From Flavobacterium sp. I-STPP5a (lineage in GTDB: Bacteria; Bacteroidota; Bacteroidia; Flavobacteriales; Flavobacteriaceae): DNA of 64,000 nt. A model generated the notes under the pieces. That model was not told the origin of the DNA, ran no database searches, and worked only from the letters and a program-made list of their open reading frames with translations. Below, piece by piece: positions 8,156-16,510 of this stretch (position 1 is the first letter of the stretch; every line of letters starts with the position of its first letter). The DNA lies in NCBI RefSeq assembly GCF_009764685.1, contig NZ_VHLM01000050.1, positions 1 through 64,000 of the forward strand, written 5' to 3'. Both the position numbers and the translations under genes were made by a program.

Positions 8156-9574
8156 TTAATTGAAACTACGTGGACTTAAAAAACTGGTGGATGTAGTTTC
8201 TATTTTATCATTGCCGTTGTAAACTTCAATTTTTAGATTTGTTTTATCGGTATCTAAAATATTTTGATTGATTTCAATAAAAAGTGTTCCGCTGTTCATG
8301 CTTTGTTTATCCACTTTTAAGTATTGGGTTCCTACAATTTTCAGACTCCCTTTGGTTCCCACTAATTTAAAATGAACGCTGTCAAGATCTTTACTAGTTT
8401 TATTGATCACCTTAAATGTGTACACATTACTTATATTGTCCCCTTTGTGTTGAAACAATTGTCCTGGCAACCTTAGAATTACAGCCTCAACATCTGAACG
8501 AAGGAACAACAAACCTATCAAAACACCCGTTAAAATGAACAAAACGGCTGAATACCCTTTCATTCTAGTGGTGAATTTGAATTTTTTCTCCTTTTCAATC
8601 TCCTCTTCAGATGCGTATCTAATAAGACCCTCGGGCAGTCCTACACTATTCATAATAGTATTACATTCATCAATACAAGCCGTACAATTGATGCATTCTA
8701 GCTGTGTTCCGTTTCGAATATCAATTCCTGTGGGGCAAACATTTACGCATTGTTTACAGTCAATACAATCTCCTTTCCCAGTGTTACTCCTATCCTCTTG
8801 CTTATTGAATTTTGCTCTACCAGCGGTTTTTTCACCTCGAATAAAGTCATAGGCTACATTTATGGATTTATCATCTAATAAAACACCTTGTAACCTACCG
8901 TAAGGACACGCTATAATACAAACTTGTTCTCTAAACCAAGCAAATATAAAATAGAACACGCCAGTAAAAATACCTAATGAAACTAAGGTACTGATGTGGT
9001 TACGCGGTCCCTCCTCAATCATTTTGTAAAGGGCATCACTACTGATGAGATAGGCCAAAAAAACATTGGCAATAAAAAATGATATTATTAAAAAAAGGAA
9101 CCATTTTAGCCCTTTCTTTCTAATCTTCTCAGCGTTCCATTCCTGTTTATGCAACCTTATTTGAGCTCCTCTATCTCCCTCTATCCAATATTCAATTCTT
9201 CGGAAAACCATTTCGAGAAAAATAGTTTGGGGACAAATCCATCCGCAAAAAATACGTCCAAAAATAACCGTAAAAAGAATAACGAAAACAATTCCGATAA
9301 TCATAAAAAGCACAAACAGATAAAAATCTTGTGGCCAAAAAGGAAATCCAAAAATAGTAAACCTGCGTTCTAAAATGTTGAACATCATGAACTGGTTGCC
9401 ATTCACTTTAACAAATGGATTTGCTACTAAGACCATTAATAAAAAATAGCTTACCCATTTACGGTACTCATACAACTTTCCAGAAGGTTTTTTGGGATAA
9501 ATAAATTTTCTATTCCCCTCTTCGTCAATAGTTCCTATGGTGTCTCTAAACGCTTCGTCTGATGAATTTGACAT
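8156..9574 (-). CDS. ccoG: Cytochrome c oxidase accessory protein CcoG
   Basis: A 472-residue membrane iron-sulfur protein (FixG/RdxA). It has about five transmembrane helices, a CGWICPQ motif near residue 110, and two ferredoxin-type clusters near 270-310 (CIDCKQCVNVCP and CINCTACIDECN), then a C-terminal immunoglobulin-like domain. CcoG reduces Cu(II) to Cu(I) for cbb3 assembly in other bacteria. It lies between ccoP and ccoH in the operon. Confidence 0.96.
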   Translation of the reverse strand: MSNSSDEAFRDTIGTIDEEGNRKFIYPKKPSGKLYEYRKWVSYFLLMVLVANPFVKVNGNQFMMFNILERRFTIFGFPFWPQDFYLFVLFMIIGIVFVILFTVIFGRIFCGWICPQTIFLEMVFRRIEYWIEGDRGAQIRLHKQEWNAEKIRKKGLKWFLFLIISFFIANVFLAYLISSDALYKMIEEGPRNHISTLVSLGIFTGVFYFIFAWFREQVCIIACPYGRLQGVLLDDKSINVAYDFIRGEKTAGRAKFNKQEDRSNTGKGDCIDCKQCVNVCPTGIDIRNGTQLECINCTACIDECNTIMNSVGLPEGLIRYASEEEIEKEKKFKFTTRMKGYSAVLFILTGVLIGLLFLRSDVEAVILRLPGQLFQHKGDNISNVYTFKVINKTSKDLDSVHFKLVGTKGSLKIVGTQYLKVDKQSMNSGTLFIEINQNILDTDKTNLKIEVYNGNDKIETTSTSFLSPRSFN

Positions 9575-9644
9575 TATTTTAATTTATAAAAACGAGTTTA
9601 CAAAACTTGGAACTGATGTTCAAACACCAGTTCCAAGATGAAAA

Positions 9645-10544
9645 TTATTCCGCAAGAACCTCAGTTGTTTCTTCAACCCATACCTCCCCTTCAGATGCCT
9701 TTGAATCTGGTGGATTACTGCCTTTCAAGGATAAAATATAACTAGCCACTTTTTGCATTTCTTTTGGCTTTAAAGTCCCTTTCCAGGATATCATTCCTTT
9801 TCCGTCTCTTCCTCCATTTACCAGTGTGTGAAAAACATTCTTTATACCACCGCCTAGAATCCATTGATCATCGGTTAAATTTGGACCTATTTGACCACCA
9901 GCATCAGCTCTATGGCAAGCAGCACAATTCGTGATAAAAATTTCCTTTCCAGCAGCTAGATCAGCCGGTTCTGTCAATAAGGTTACCGTTTTTTCATCCA
10001 TCAAGTCTGGAGCAGTTTTCATATATTCAGCAATCTCAATTTTGGCTTGAGCCACTTCTTTTTGAAGCTCCATTTCCTGATTATCTGATCCCAATACTTC
10101 ATATCGCACCATGTACACTACTCCAAAAAGTATACACGCGTAAAACAAATACACCCACCATGGAGGCAAATTATTATCAAGTTCCTTGATACCATCATAA
10201 TCATGATCTAATAACAACTGTCCTTCATTATCAAGAGGCTGCGTTTTAGTCAGTTTTGCCATTAGATTTTTATACCATGCCTGATCTTGAAAACGAATGT
10301 TTTGTTTTTTATGCAAAGCTTCTTTTTGATCTTGCATTAGTAATTGGTATGTAATGCTATCAACAGCTTTCCAAGTAATTTCTACTGCAATCAATAAAAA
10401 AAGAAATACTAATAAAAACACGGTGACCATTGGGAATTTTATAAATGCAGGTCGATCTCCTGAGTCAATGAAATACTCCATTACCATAAAAACAGTAAAG
10501 AAAATTACAGGAACTCTAACGTATACAGGAAAATTATTTTTCAT
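9645..10544 (-). CDS. ccoP: cbb3 oxidase subunit III, mono-haem CcoP
   Basis: 299 residues. Two N-terminal hydrophobic segments (about 8-22 and 32-55) and a FixP-like segment (DGIKELDNNLPPWWVY) with a further membrane helix near 135 are followed by one cytochrome c domain with CAACH near residue 208 and a distal Met (GMISW). Proteobacterial CcoP has two CxxCH sites; only one is present here, the form I expect in Bacteroidetes. It passes electrons to the CcoNO core. The gene lies 23 bases after ccoQ. Confidence 0.94.
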   Translation of the reverse strand: MKNNFPVYVRVPVIFFTVFMVMEYFIDSGDRPAFIKFPMVTVFLLVFLFLLIAVEITWKAVDSITYQLLMQDQKEALHKKQNIRFQDQAWYKNLMAKLTKTQPLDNEGQLLLDHDYDGIKELDNNLPPWWVYLFYACILFGVVYMVRYEVLGSDNQEMELQKEVAQAKIEIAEYMKTAPDLMDEKTVTLLTEPADLAAGKEIFITNCAACHRADAGGQIGPNLTDDQWILGGGIKNVFHTLVNGGRDGKGMISWKGTLKPKEMQKVASYILSLKGSNPPDSKASEGEVWVEETTEVLAE

Positions 10545-10567
10545 TCTAACTAGTTTAAATACTATAA

Positions 10568-10738
10568 TTAATTATCGCTCAAGGGCATCTGGCTTAACTC
10601 TTGAATCTTTTCTTTTTTATAAGAGAAAACCCAAAGACCAAGACCTACAAAAAAGAAAAAGAAAATTAATAAAGACAGAATAGGATATATGGCTACACCA
10701 TCAATGGTCTCCATATTGTGTTTAATTTGTTCAAACAT
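10568..10738 (-). CDS. ccoQ: Small cbb3 oxidase subunit CcoQ
   Basis: A 56-residue protein (MFEQIKHNMETIDGVAIYPI... ending MPLSDN) with one strongly hydrophobic helix containing LLIFFFFFVGLGLWVF. It sits 5 bases after ccoNO and 23 before ccoP, exactly where ccoQ occurs, and has the expected size and single membrane span. It is short and low in conservation, so the call leans on position. Confidence 0.85.
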   Translation of the reverse strand: MFEQIKHNMETIDGVAIYPILSLLIFFFFFVGLGLWVFSYKKEKIQELSQMPLSDN

Positions 10739-10743
10739 AACTA

Positions 10744-12921
10744 CTATTTTTTTACTTTAATATCAGTACCCAAACGTTGCATATAAGCTATTAAAGCCAC
10801 AATTTCTCTTTCGTTCATTGGCACAAATTTTTCACCTCTTGCTTCGGCTTTTTTCTTACTTTCCTCATAACTTTTTACAAAATCAGGGTCGTTTTTTAAA
10901 CTCTCTTCGATAGCAATGGCTTGTTTGCGTAAATCATCCAGTCCACCAGCAATTTGCGCAGGAGTGTAAGGAACTCCTAGTGTAGACATAACCTCCATTT
11001 TCTTTTGTGTCATGGAAATGTCCATCGGTTTATTATCAAAGAGCCATTTGTAACCCGGCATGATAGAACCAGCAGATATACTTTGTGGATTCCAAAAGTG
11101 ATTGAAATGCCAGTTGTCATTGTACTTTCCACCTACTCTTAATAAATCGGGTCCAGTACGTTTTGATCCCCATAAAAATGGATGATCGTATACAAATTCT
11201 CCTGCTTTTGATTGAGGTCCGTAACGTTCAACCTCGCTTCTAAATGGTCGTACCGATTGAGAGTGACAACCTACACAACCCTCACGGATATATAAATCGC
11301 GTCCCTCTAGTTCAAGTGGAGAATATGGTTTTACGCTCGTAATCGTAGGAATATTAGACTTTACCATTATAGTAGGTACAATTTGAATCACACCACCTAT
11401 TAAGATAGCTACTGTTGCCAAAATGGTCAATTGAATAGGCTTGCGCTCTAACCAAGGGTGGAATTTTTCACCCTTAACTCTACTTGAACTCATTTTTAGT
11501 AACGCAGGAGCTTCGGCGTGTTCGTCTTCTACTTTTGATCCAAATCGAACCGTTTGCCAAATGTTATACACTAATACTAACATTCCTACCAAGTACATCG
11601 TTCCACCTATCGCTCTCATCCAGTACATAGGCATAATTTGAGTAACCGTTTCTAGAAAATTACCATAGGTTAATGTTCCATCAGGGTTAAATTGTTTCCA
11701 CATCGATGCTTGTAAAAATCCCGCAACATACATAGGTACAGTATACAAGATGATTCCCAGCGTTCCTATCCAAAAATGAAAATTAGCTAATTTTGTGGAG
11801 TACAAATTACTCTTGGTCATTCTAGGTACTAACCAATAAATCATACCAAATGCCATAAAACCATTCCAAGCAAGTGCGCCTACGTGAACGTGTGCAATAA
11901 TCCAGTCTGTGTAATGTGCAATAGCATTAACATTTTTAAGAGACAACATCGGACCTTCAAAAGTGGCCATTCCATACCCAGTAATTGCTACAACAAAAAA
12001 CTTTAAAACAGGCTCCACTCTTACCTTATCCCAAACACCTCTTAGTGTTAAAAGTCCGTTGATCATTCCTCCCCAAGATGGAGCAATTAACATGATTGAG
12101 AAAGCAACACCTAAATTTTGTGCCCAGTTTGGCAATGCCGAATATAATAAATGGTGTGGGCCTGCCCAGATATAAATAAAAATTAGCGACCAAAAGTGAA
12201 TAATAGAAAGGCGGTACGAATACACCGGACGGTTTGCTGCTTTTGGAATAAAATAATACATCAACCCTAAAAAAGGTGTGGTTAAGAAAAAAGCAACAGC
12301 ATTATGACCATACCACCATTGAACTAGTGCGTCTTGAACACCCGCATATACAGAATAACTTTTTAAACCAGAAACTGGCAATGCCAAACTATTAAAGATA
12401 TGTAAAACTGCAACAGTTACAAAAGTGGCCAAATAAAACCAAATAGCAACATATAAATGGCGTTCTCTACGTTTTAGAATTGTACCAATCATATTGATTC
12501 CAAAAACAACCCAGATCAAGGCTATTGCAATGTCTATAGGCCATTCTAACTCGGCATATTCCTTTGATGTGCTGTATCCTAATGGTAAGGAAATAGCCGC
12601 CGCAACAATAATTAATTGCCATCCCCAGAAATGCAGGTTGCTTAAAAAATCATTAAACATTCTTGCTTTTAAAAGGCGCTGCATAGAGTAATAAATACCT
12701 GCAAACATAGAATTCCCTACAAAGGCAAATATAACAGCATTAGTATGTAATGGTCTTAATCGGCCAAAACTCAACCACGAAACTCCATCGGTGATATTTG
12801 GGAATAGAAACATAAAAGCAAGAATAAGTCCTACTAACATTCCTACTACCCCAAAAACTATGGTGGCGTAAATGAATTTTTTTACAATTTTGTTGTCATA
12901 ATAAAACTGCTGCATTTCCAT
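10744..12921 (-). CDS. ccoNO: cbb3-type cytochrome c oxidase, fused subunits I and II
   Basis: 725 residues joining CcoN (about 1-470) and CcoO (about 500-725). CcoN has 12 or more membrane helices and haem/copper ligand histidines (RPLHTNAVIFAF, WYGHNAVAFF, GPHHLLYS, HYTDWIIAHVHVGALAWNG). CcoO is a membrane-anchored cytochrome c with CVGCHSQ near residue 550. This is the high-affinity terminal oxidase core that reduces O2 to water at low oxygen and pumps protons. The NO fusion is usual in Bacteroidetes. It follows ccoS by 31 bases. Confidence 0.97.
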   Translation of the reverse strand: MEMQQFYYDNKIVKKFIYATIVFGVVGMLVGLILAFMFLFPNITDGVSWLSFGRLRPLHTNAVIFAFVGNSMFAGIYYSMQRLLKARMFNDFLSNLHFWGWQLIIVAAAISLPLGYSTSKEYAELEWPIDIAIALIWVVFGINMIGTILKRRERHLYVAIWFYLATFVTVAVLHIFNSLALPVSGLKSYSVYAGVQDALVQWWYGHNAVAFFLTTPFLGLMYYFIPKAANRPVYSYRLSIIHFWSLIFIYIWAGPHHLLYSALPNWAQNLGVAFSIMLIAPSWGGMINGLLTLRGVWDKVRVEPVLKFFVVAITGYGMATFEGPMLSLKNVNAIAHYTDWIIAHVHVGALAWNGFMAFGMIYWLVPRMTKSNLYSTKLANFHFWIGTLGIILYTVPMYVAGFLQASMWKQFNPDGTLTYGNFLETVTQIMPMYWMRAIGGTMYLVGMLVLVYNIWQTVRFGSKVEDEHAEAPALLKMSSSRVKGEKFHPWLERKPIQLTILATVAILIGGVIQIVPTIMVKSNIPTITSVKPYSPLELEGRDLYIREGCVGCHSQSVRPFRSEVERYGPQSKAGEFVYDHPFLWGSKRTGPDLLRVGGKYNDNWHFNHFWNPQSISAGSIMPGYKWLFDNKPMDISMTQKKMEVMSTLGVPYTPAQIAGGLDDLRKQAIAIEESLKNDPDFVKSYEESKKKAEARGEKFVPMNEREIVALIAYMQRLGTDIKVKK

Positions 12922-12952
12922 ATTTGTAATTATTTTGAAAGTTGTTTATTGA

Positions 12953-13159
12953 TTATTTTTGAGTTTCTAGATATTCTGTTTTTAAAGACTCTTCCTTATT
13001 TTTTGTTTCTTTTTGAATTAACTCATCCTCAAAAAGCATTCGAACAGAGGGAGTATAATCATCATCATATTGTCCTGTTTTGACTGCTCTAATAAATGCT
13101 ATAAAAAAACCTATAGCAACTAGAATACTGATGGATATTAATAGATAAATGACACTCAT
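12953..13159 (-). CDS. ccoS: cbb3 oxidase assembly protein CcoS
   Basis: 68 residues with an N-terminal membrane helix (MSVIYLLISISILVAIGFFIAF) followed by an acidic tail; DDDYTPSVRMLFED is the typical CcoS motif. CcoS is required for cofactor insertion into the oxidase. It is the first gene of the cco structural operon, directly behind the FNR-type box at 13208-13221. Confidence 0.92.
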   Translation of the reverse strand: MSVIYLLISISILVAIGFFIAFIRAVKTGQYDDDYTPSVRMLFEDELIQKETKNKEESLKTEYLETQK

Positions 13160-13177
13160 ATTGTATTTTTATTTCAA

Positions 13178-13221
13178 CAAAGTTACTGGGATGCATTCAC
13201 GTAAAATATGACATTTATCAT
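13178..13221 (-). promoter_or_regulatory. FNR-type box and -7 element of the cco operon
   Basis: ATGACATTTATCAT (13208-13221, centre 13214.5) matches ATGAT-N4-ATCAT with one change. On the minus strand a perfect -7 element TAACTTTG occupies 13185-13178, so box centre to -7 T is 29.5 bases, identical to hemN. The ccoS start follows 18 bases later. This implies activation by the FNR-type regulator encoded at 15819. Confidence 0.78.
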
Positions 13222-13270
13222 ACTTGAAACATTTGTTAATGAAATGTGAACTTTGTAAATATTTAATGAA

Positions 13271-15724
13271 CTAGCGTTTTCTTTTAGCATAATAATTACT
13301 CATTACAGTAACAAAACTTACAATAGTTATGGTACTCAATGGCATAATAATAGCTGCTATAAGTGGTAATAAATTTCCTGTAATGGCAAAACCTAAGCCC
13401 ACTACATTGTAGAGTAATGACACTACAAAGCTCATTTTTATGGTGGTAATAGCATCTTTAGAATACCGTAAAAAGAAGTTTAGTTTTTCAAACTCTTCGG
13501 CATCCAAAATAGCATCACAAGCTGGTGAGAACACATTCACATTCTCTGAAATGGATATTCCGATATGGCTTTGCGCCAATGCACCCGCATCATTAAGTCC
13601 GTCACCTACCATCATCACATTCTTACCCTCGGACTGCAAAGCTTTGATAAACTCTAGTTTTTGTTCTGGTTTTTGATTAAAAATTAATGCTGTGCCTTTT
13701 GGCAAAAGAGCTTCAAGAGTAGCTCTTTCTCCATCATTATCTCCTGATAAAATTTTAATTTCGTACTTCTTACTCAAATCTTGAAAGAGCTTCGCTAAAC
13801 CATCTCTATACTGATTCATGAAGATATATTTCCCATAATAAACTTCGTTAATAGTAATGTACACAACAGTATTTTCAAGTTCAACTTCACTATCAAAACC
13901 CTTATTATCCGTCTCTAAATTTGTATGAAGAACAAAATCTCGTGAACCAATTTTTATATTACTTCCACCAACTTGAGCCTGAATACCTTTACCGGCTTGT
14001 TCTTCAAAATTCTCAACTTTAATCAATTTTGTTTCAGGTAAAAAATCATATAACATTCTGCTCAATGGATGATTTGAACCTCGCAATGCATTTTTTATTA
14101 GTGTATTGGTTTCCAAATTAATTATGGCCTCTTGAACTCCAATCTCATTTATTTCGCTAGGTGGCACATACGTAATTTTAGATTTTTTATTGGTAGTGAT
14201 TGTTCCTGTTTTGTCAAAAACTATGGTGTCTACTTTGGCTAATTGTTCTATAACCAAAGCATTTTTAAGGTAAAATTTTTGTTTTCCTAAAATTCGTAAG
14301 ACATTTCCAAAAGTGAATGGAGCGGTCAATGCAAGCGCGCAAGGACATGCCACAATAAGAACGGCGGTAAAAACATTAAATGCAGTATTGGCATTAATAA
14401 AAATCCAATATCCAAACCCTATAAAAGCAATTAACAATAATATCGGAGTAAAATATCGACTGATTTTGTCAGTAATTGTTTTGTGTTTTTGCTCCACATT
14501 TTTCTGGAACACATCATTACTCCACAGCTGCGTTAAATAACTTTGAGAGACGGTTTGTAAAACTTCCATTTCTATCATCTTCCCAATTTGTTTCCCTCCG
14601 GCAAAAACTTTATCTCCAGAATGCTTTACAATAGGCACTGCTTCTCCGGTAACAAAACTATAGTCTATCTCTGCTTTTTCAGACAGTAATATACCATCAA
14701 CGGGAATGAGTTCTTGGTTTCTAATCAGCAATCTATTACCTTTTTCAACCTCATAAATAGGAATACTCAACTCCGTTCCGTCAGGATTAATTTTAGTAAT
14801 TGCAATAGGAAAATAAGACTTAAAATCTCTTTCAAAACTCAAAAAACTATAGGTTTTTATTTGGAACATTTTGCCAAGGAGCATAAAAAAGATAAGTCCC
14901 GTTAAACTATCAAAAAAACCAGAACCGTAATCCATGATGATATCAAAAGTACTGCGCACAAACATTACAATAATTCCTAAGGCAATAGGGATATCAATAT
15001 TGAGCATTTTGGTTTTTATACTCTTGTAGGCAGACACATAATAACCGCTTCCCGAGTAGAAAAAACTAGGCAATGATAAAGCAAATATTAACCATCTAAA
15101 AAAACCTCGATAGTGGTCCAGCCAATACTCCTTAACTTCAAAATATTCTGGAAAAGAAAGCAACATAATATTCCCAAAACAAAAGAAAGCAACACCCAGT
15201 TTGTAGGTTAAGCTTCTATCTACAACAGCCTTACCAGATTCGTAGTTTTCTAAACTTATATAGGGCTCATAGCCTATAGAACTTAGCATTAAAACAATTT
15301 CTTTGACAGATACCGTAGCGGAGTTAAAGGTGATGCGTACTCTCTTTTCAGGAAAATTTACCTGTGAAGTGCTTATGCCTTTTTGAAGACGTTGTAAATT
15401 TTCCAGAATCCAAATACACGAGCTACAATGTATGTGTGGTATGTTAAGTGAAATAATTGTTGTTTCATTTTCTTTGAATTCCAATAGTTTTGATACAATA
15501 CTTTCATTGTCTAAAAAATCATATTTACCATTTGTATTTTGCGGTGTTGCTCCGGGTGATTTCTCAAAATCATAATAGCTTTTTAAATCGTTTTGATTAA
15601 AAATTTCATACACTGTTTTACAACCCGTGCAACAAAAAATTTTATCGTCAAAAAATATTTCTTCGGCTTTTATGACATCTAATCCACAATGGAAACAGTT
15701 GTTTTTCTCCATAACTTTGCTCAT
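13271..15724 (-). CDS. ccoI: Copper-translocating P-type ATPase CcoI/FixI
   Basis: 817 residues. An N-terminal cysteine-rich domain (CFHCG at 10-14, CCTGC at 31-35) is followed by a heavy-metal-associated domain with CSSC (100-103), eight membrane helices, the copper-site CPC motif (CPCALAL near 460), the phosphorylation loop DKTGTIT (near 505) and the hinge MVGDGLNDAGAL. FixI/CcoI-type ATPases export Cu(I) to supply the CuB site of the cbb3 oxidase. It lies upstream of ccoS, transcribed divergently from the regulator gene, with an FNR-type box between them. Confidence 0.95.
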   Translation of the reverse strand: MSKVMEKNNCFHCGLDVIKAEEIFFDDKIFCCTGCKTVYEIFNQNDLKSYYDFEKSPGATPQNTNGKYDFLDNESIVSKLLEFKENETTIISLNIPHIHCSSCIWILENLQRLQKGISTSQVNFPEKRVRITFNSATVSVKEIVLMLSSIGYEPYISLENYESGKAVVDRSLTYKLGVAFFCFGNIMLLSFPEYFEVKEYWLDHYRGFFRWLIFALSLPSFFYSGSGYYVSAYKSIKTKMLNIDIPIALGIIVMFVRSTFDIIMDYGSGFFDSLTGLIFFMLLGKMFQIKTYSFLSFERDFKSYFPIAITKINPDGTELSIPIYEVEKGNRLLIRNQELIPVDGILLSEKAEIDYSFVTGEAVPIVKHSGDKVFAGGKQIGKMIEMEVLQTVSQSYLTQLWSNDVFQKNVEQKHKTITDKISRYFTPILLLIAFIGFGYWIFINANTAFNVFTAVLIVACPCALALTAPFTFGNVLRILGKQKFYLKNALVIEQLAKVDTIVFDKTGTITTNKKSKITYVPPSEINEIGVQEAIINLETNTLIKNALRGSNHPLSRMLYDFLPETKLIKVENFEEQAGKGIQAQVGGSNIKIGSRDFVLHTNLETDNKGFDSEVELENTVVYITINEVYYGKYIFMNQYRDGLAKLFQDLSKKYEIKILSGDNDGERATLEALLPKGTALIFNQKPEQKLEFIKALQSEGKNVMMVGDGLNDAGALAQSHIGISISENVNVFSPACDAILDAEEFEKLNFFLRYSKDAITTIKMSFVVSLLYNVVGLGFAITGNLLPLIAAIIMPLSTITIVSFVTVMSNYYAKRKR

Positions 15725-15735
15725 TTTTCCTGAAG

Positions 15736-15797
15736 CAAAGAACCTAAACGAATGTTAATTAAAATATGATATTTATCATAATAAAAAGCTAGTTTTG
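15736..15797. promoter_or_regulatory. Shared FNR-type box between ccoI and fnr-like gene
   Basis: ATGATATTTATCAT (15766-15779, centre 15772.5). On the minus strand GTTCTTTG (15743-15736) stands at exactly 29.5 bases, the spacing seen at hemN and ccoS, though TA is replaced by GT. On the plus strand a perfect -7 element TAGTTTTG lies at 15790-15797, only 17.5 bases away, so the box would overlap the RNA polymerase site of the regulator gene. I infer activation of ccoI and possible autorepression of the regulator. Confidence 0.65.
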
Positions 15798-15818
15798 TAT
15801 AACAAAAATATCATACCC

Positions 15819-16499
15819 ATGAGTAAATGCGAACAATGTATCGTGCGCGAATTCAGCTCCTTGAAAGCCCTTACTAAACAAGAGCTCGTGCAATTATCTG
15901 ATTGTAAAACGTCTCATATTGTAAAAAAAGGAGAAATAATTTTTAAAGAAGGAGATACTGTAAACGGAATTTACTGTATTAAAGATGGTGTTTGCAAACT
16001 CATCAAGCTTAGCGCCAACGGAAAAGACCATATTGTAAAACTGGTAACCAAAGGTGAATTATTAGGCCAAAGATCTATGATAAGTGAGGAGCCCGTGAAT
16101 TTAAGTGCAGTAGCTCTTGATGATATGCAGGTTTGTTTTATTCCAAAATCAGAAGTGATGGGATATTTTGACAAAAACAATAAGTTCTCTATGAATGTGA
16201 TGAAAACTATTTGCGGCGATCTAAAAGAAGCCGATGATCAAATGGTTAATCTAGCTCAAAAAACAGTCAAAGAAAGACTTGCCGAAACTTTGCTCTATTT
16301 GCATGATACTTTTGGAACAAATGAGGATGCTTCCCTAAAAGTTCAACTTTCTAGAGATGATTTAGCTAGCATGATAGGTACTGCAACAGAAAGTTGCATT
16401 AGACTACTTTCTGACTTTAAAAAGCTAGGGCTCATTGAACTTAGTGGAAAAAAAATAGTTTTATTAGAGCTTTCAAAACTCAAAAAACTAGCCGAGTAA
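15819..16499 (+). CDS. Crp/Fnr family transcriptional regulator
   Basis: 226 residues from the ATG at 15819 (an upstream TTG at 15795 lies inside the -7 element and is unlikely). Cys residues at 4, 7, 29, 53 and 59, with C4-x2-C7 at the very N-terminus, could hold an oxygen-sensitive cluster. A cyclic-nucleotide-binding fold spans about 30-125, then a long dimer helix, then a winged helix whose recognition helix TATESCIRLLSDF keeps the Glu and Arg of E. coli FNR (E209, R213) but has Ile where FNR has S212. It is divergent from ccoI and presumably controls the nearby boxes. Confidence 0.9.
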   Translation: MSKCEQCIVREFSSLKALTKQELVQLSDCKTSHIVKKGEIIFKEGDTVNGIYCIKDGVCKLIKLSANGKDHIVKLVTKGELLGQRSMISEEPVNLSAVALDDMQVCFIPKSEVMGYFDKNNKFSMNVMKTICGDLKEADDQMVNLAQKTVKERLAETLLYLHDTFGTNEDASLKVQLSRDDLASMIGTATESCIRLLSDFKKLGLIELSGKKIVLLELSKLKKLAE

Positions 16500-16510
16500 T
16501 TACTTCAATA

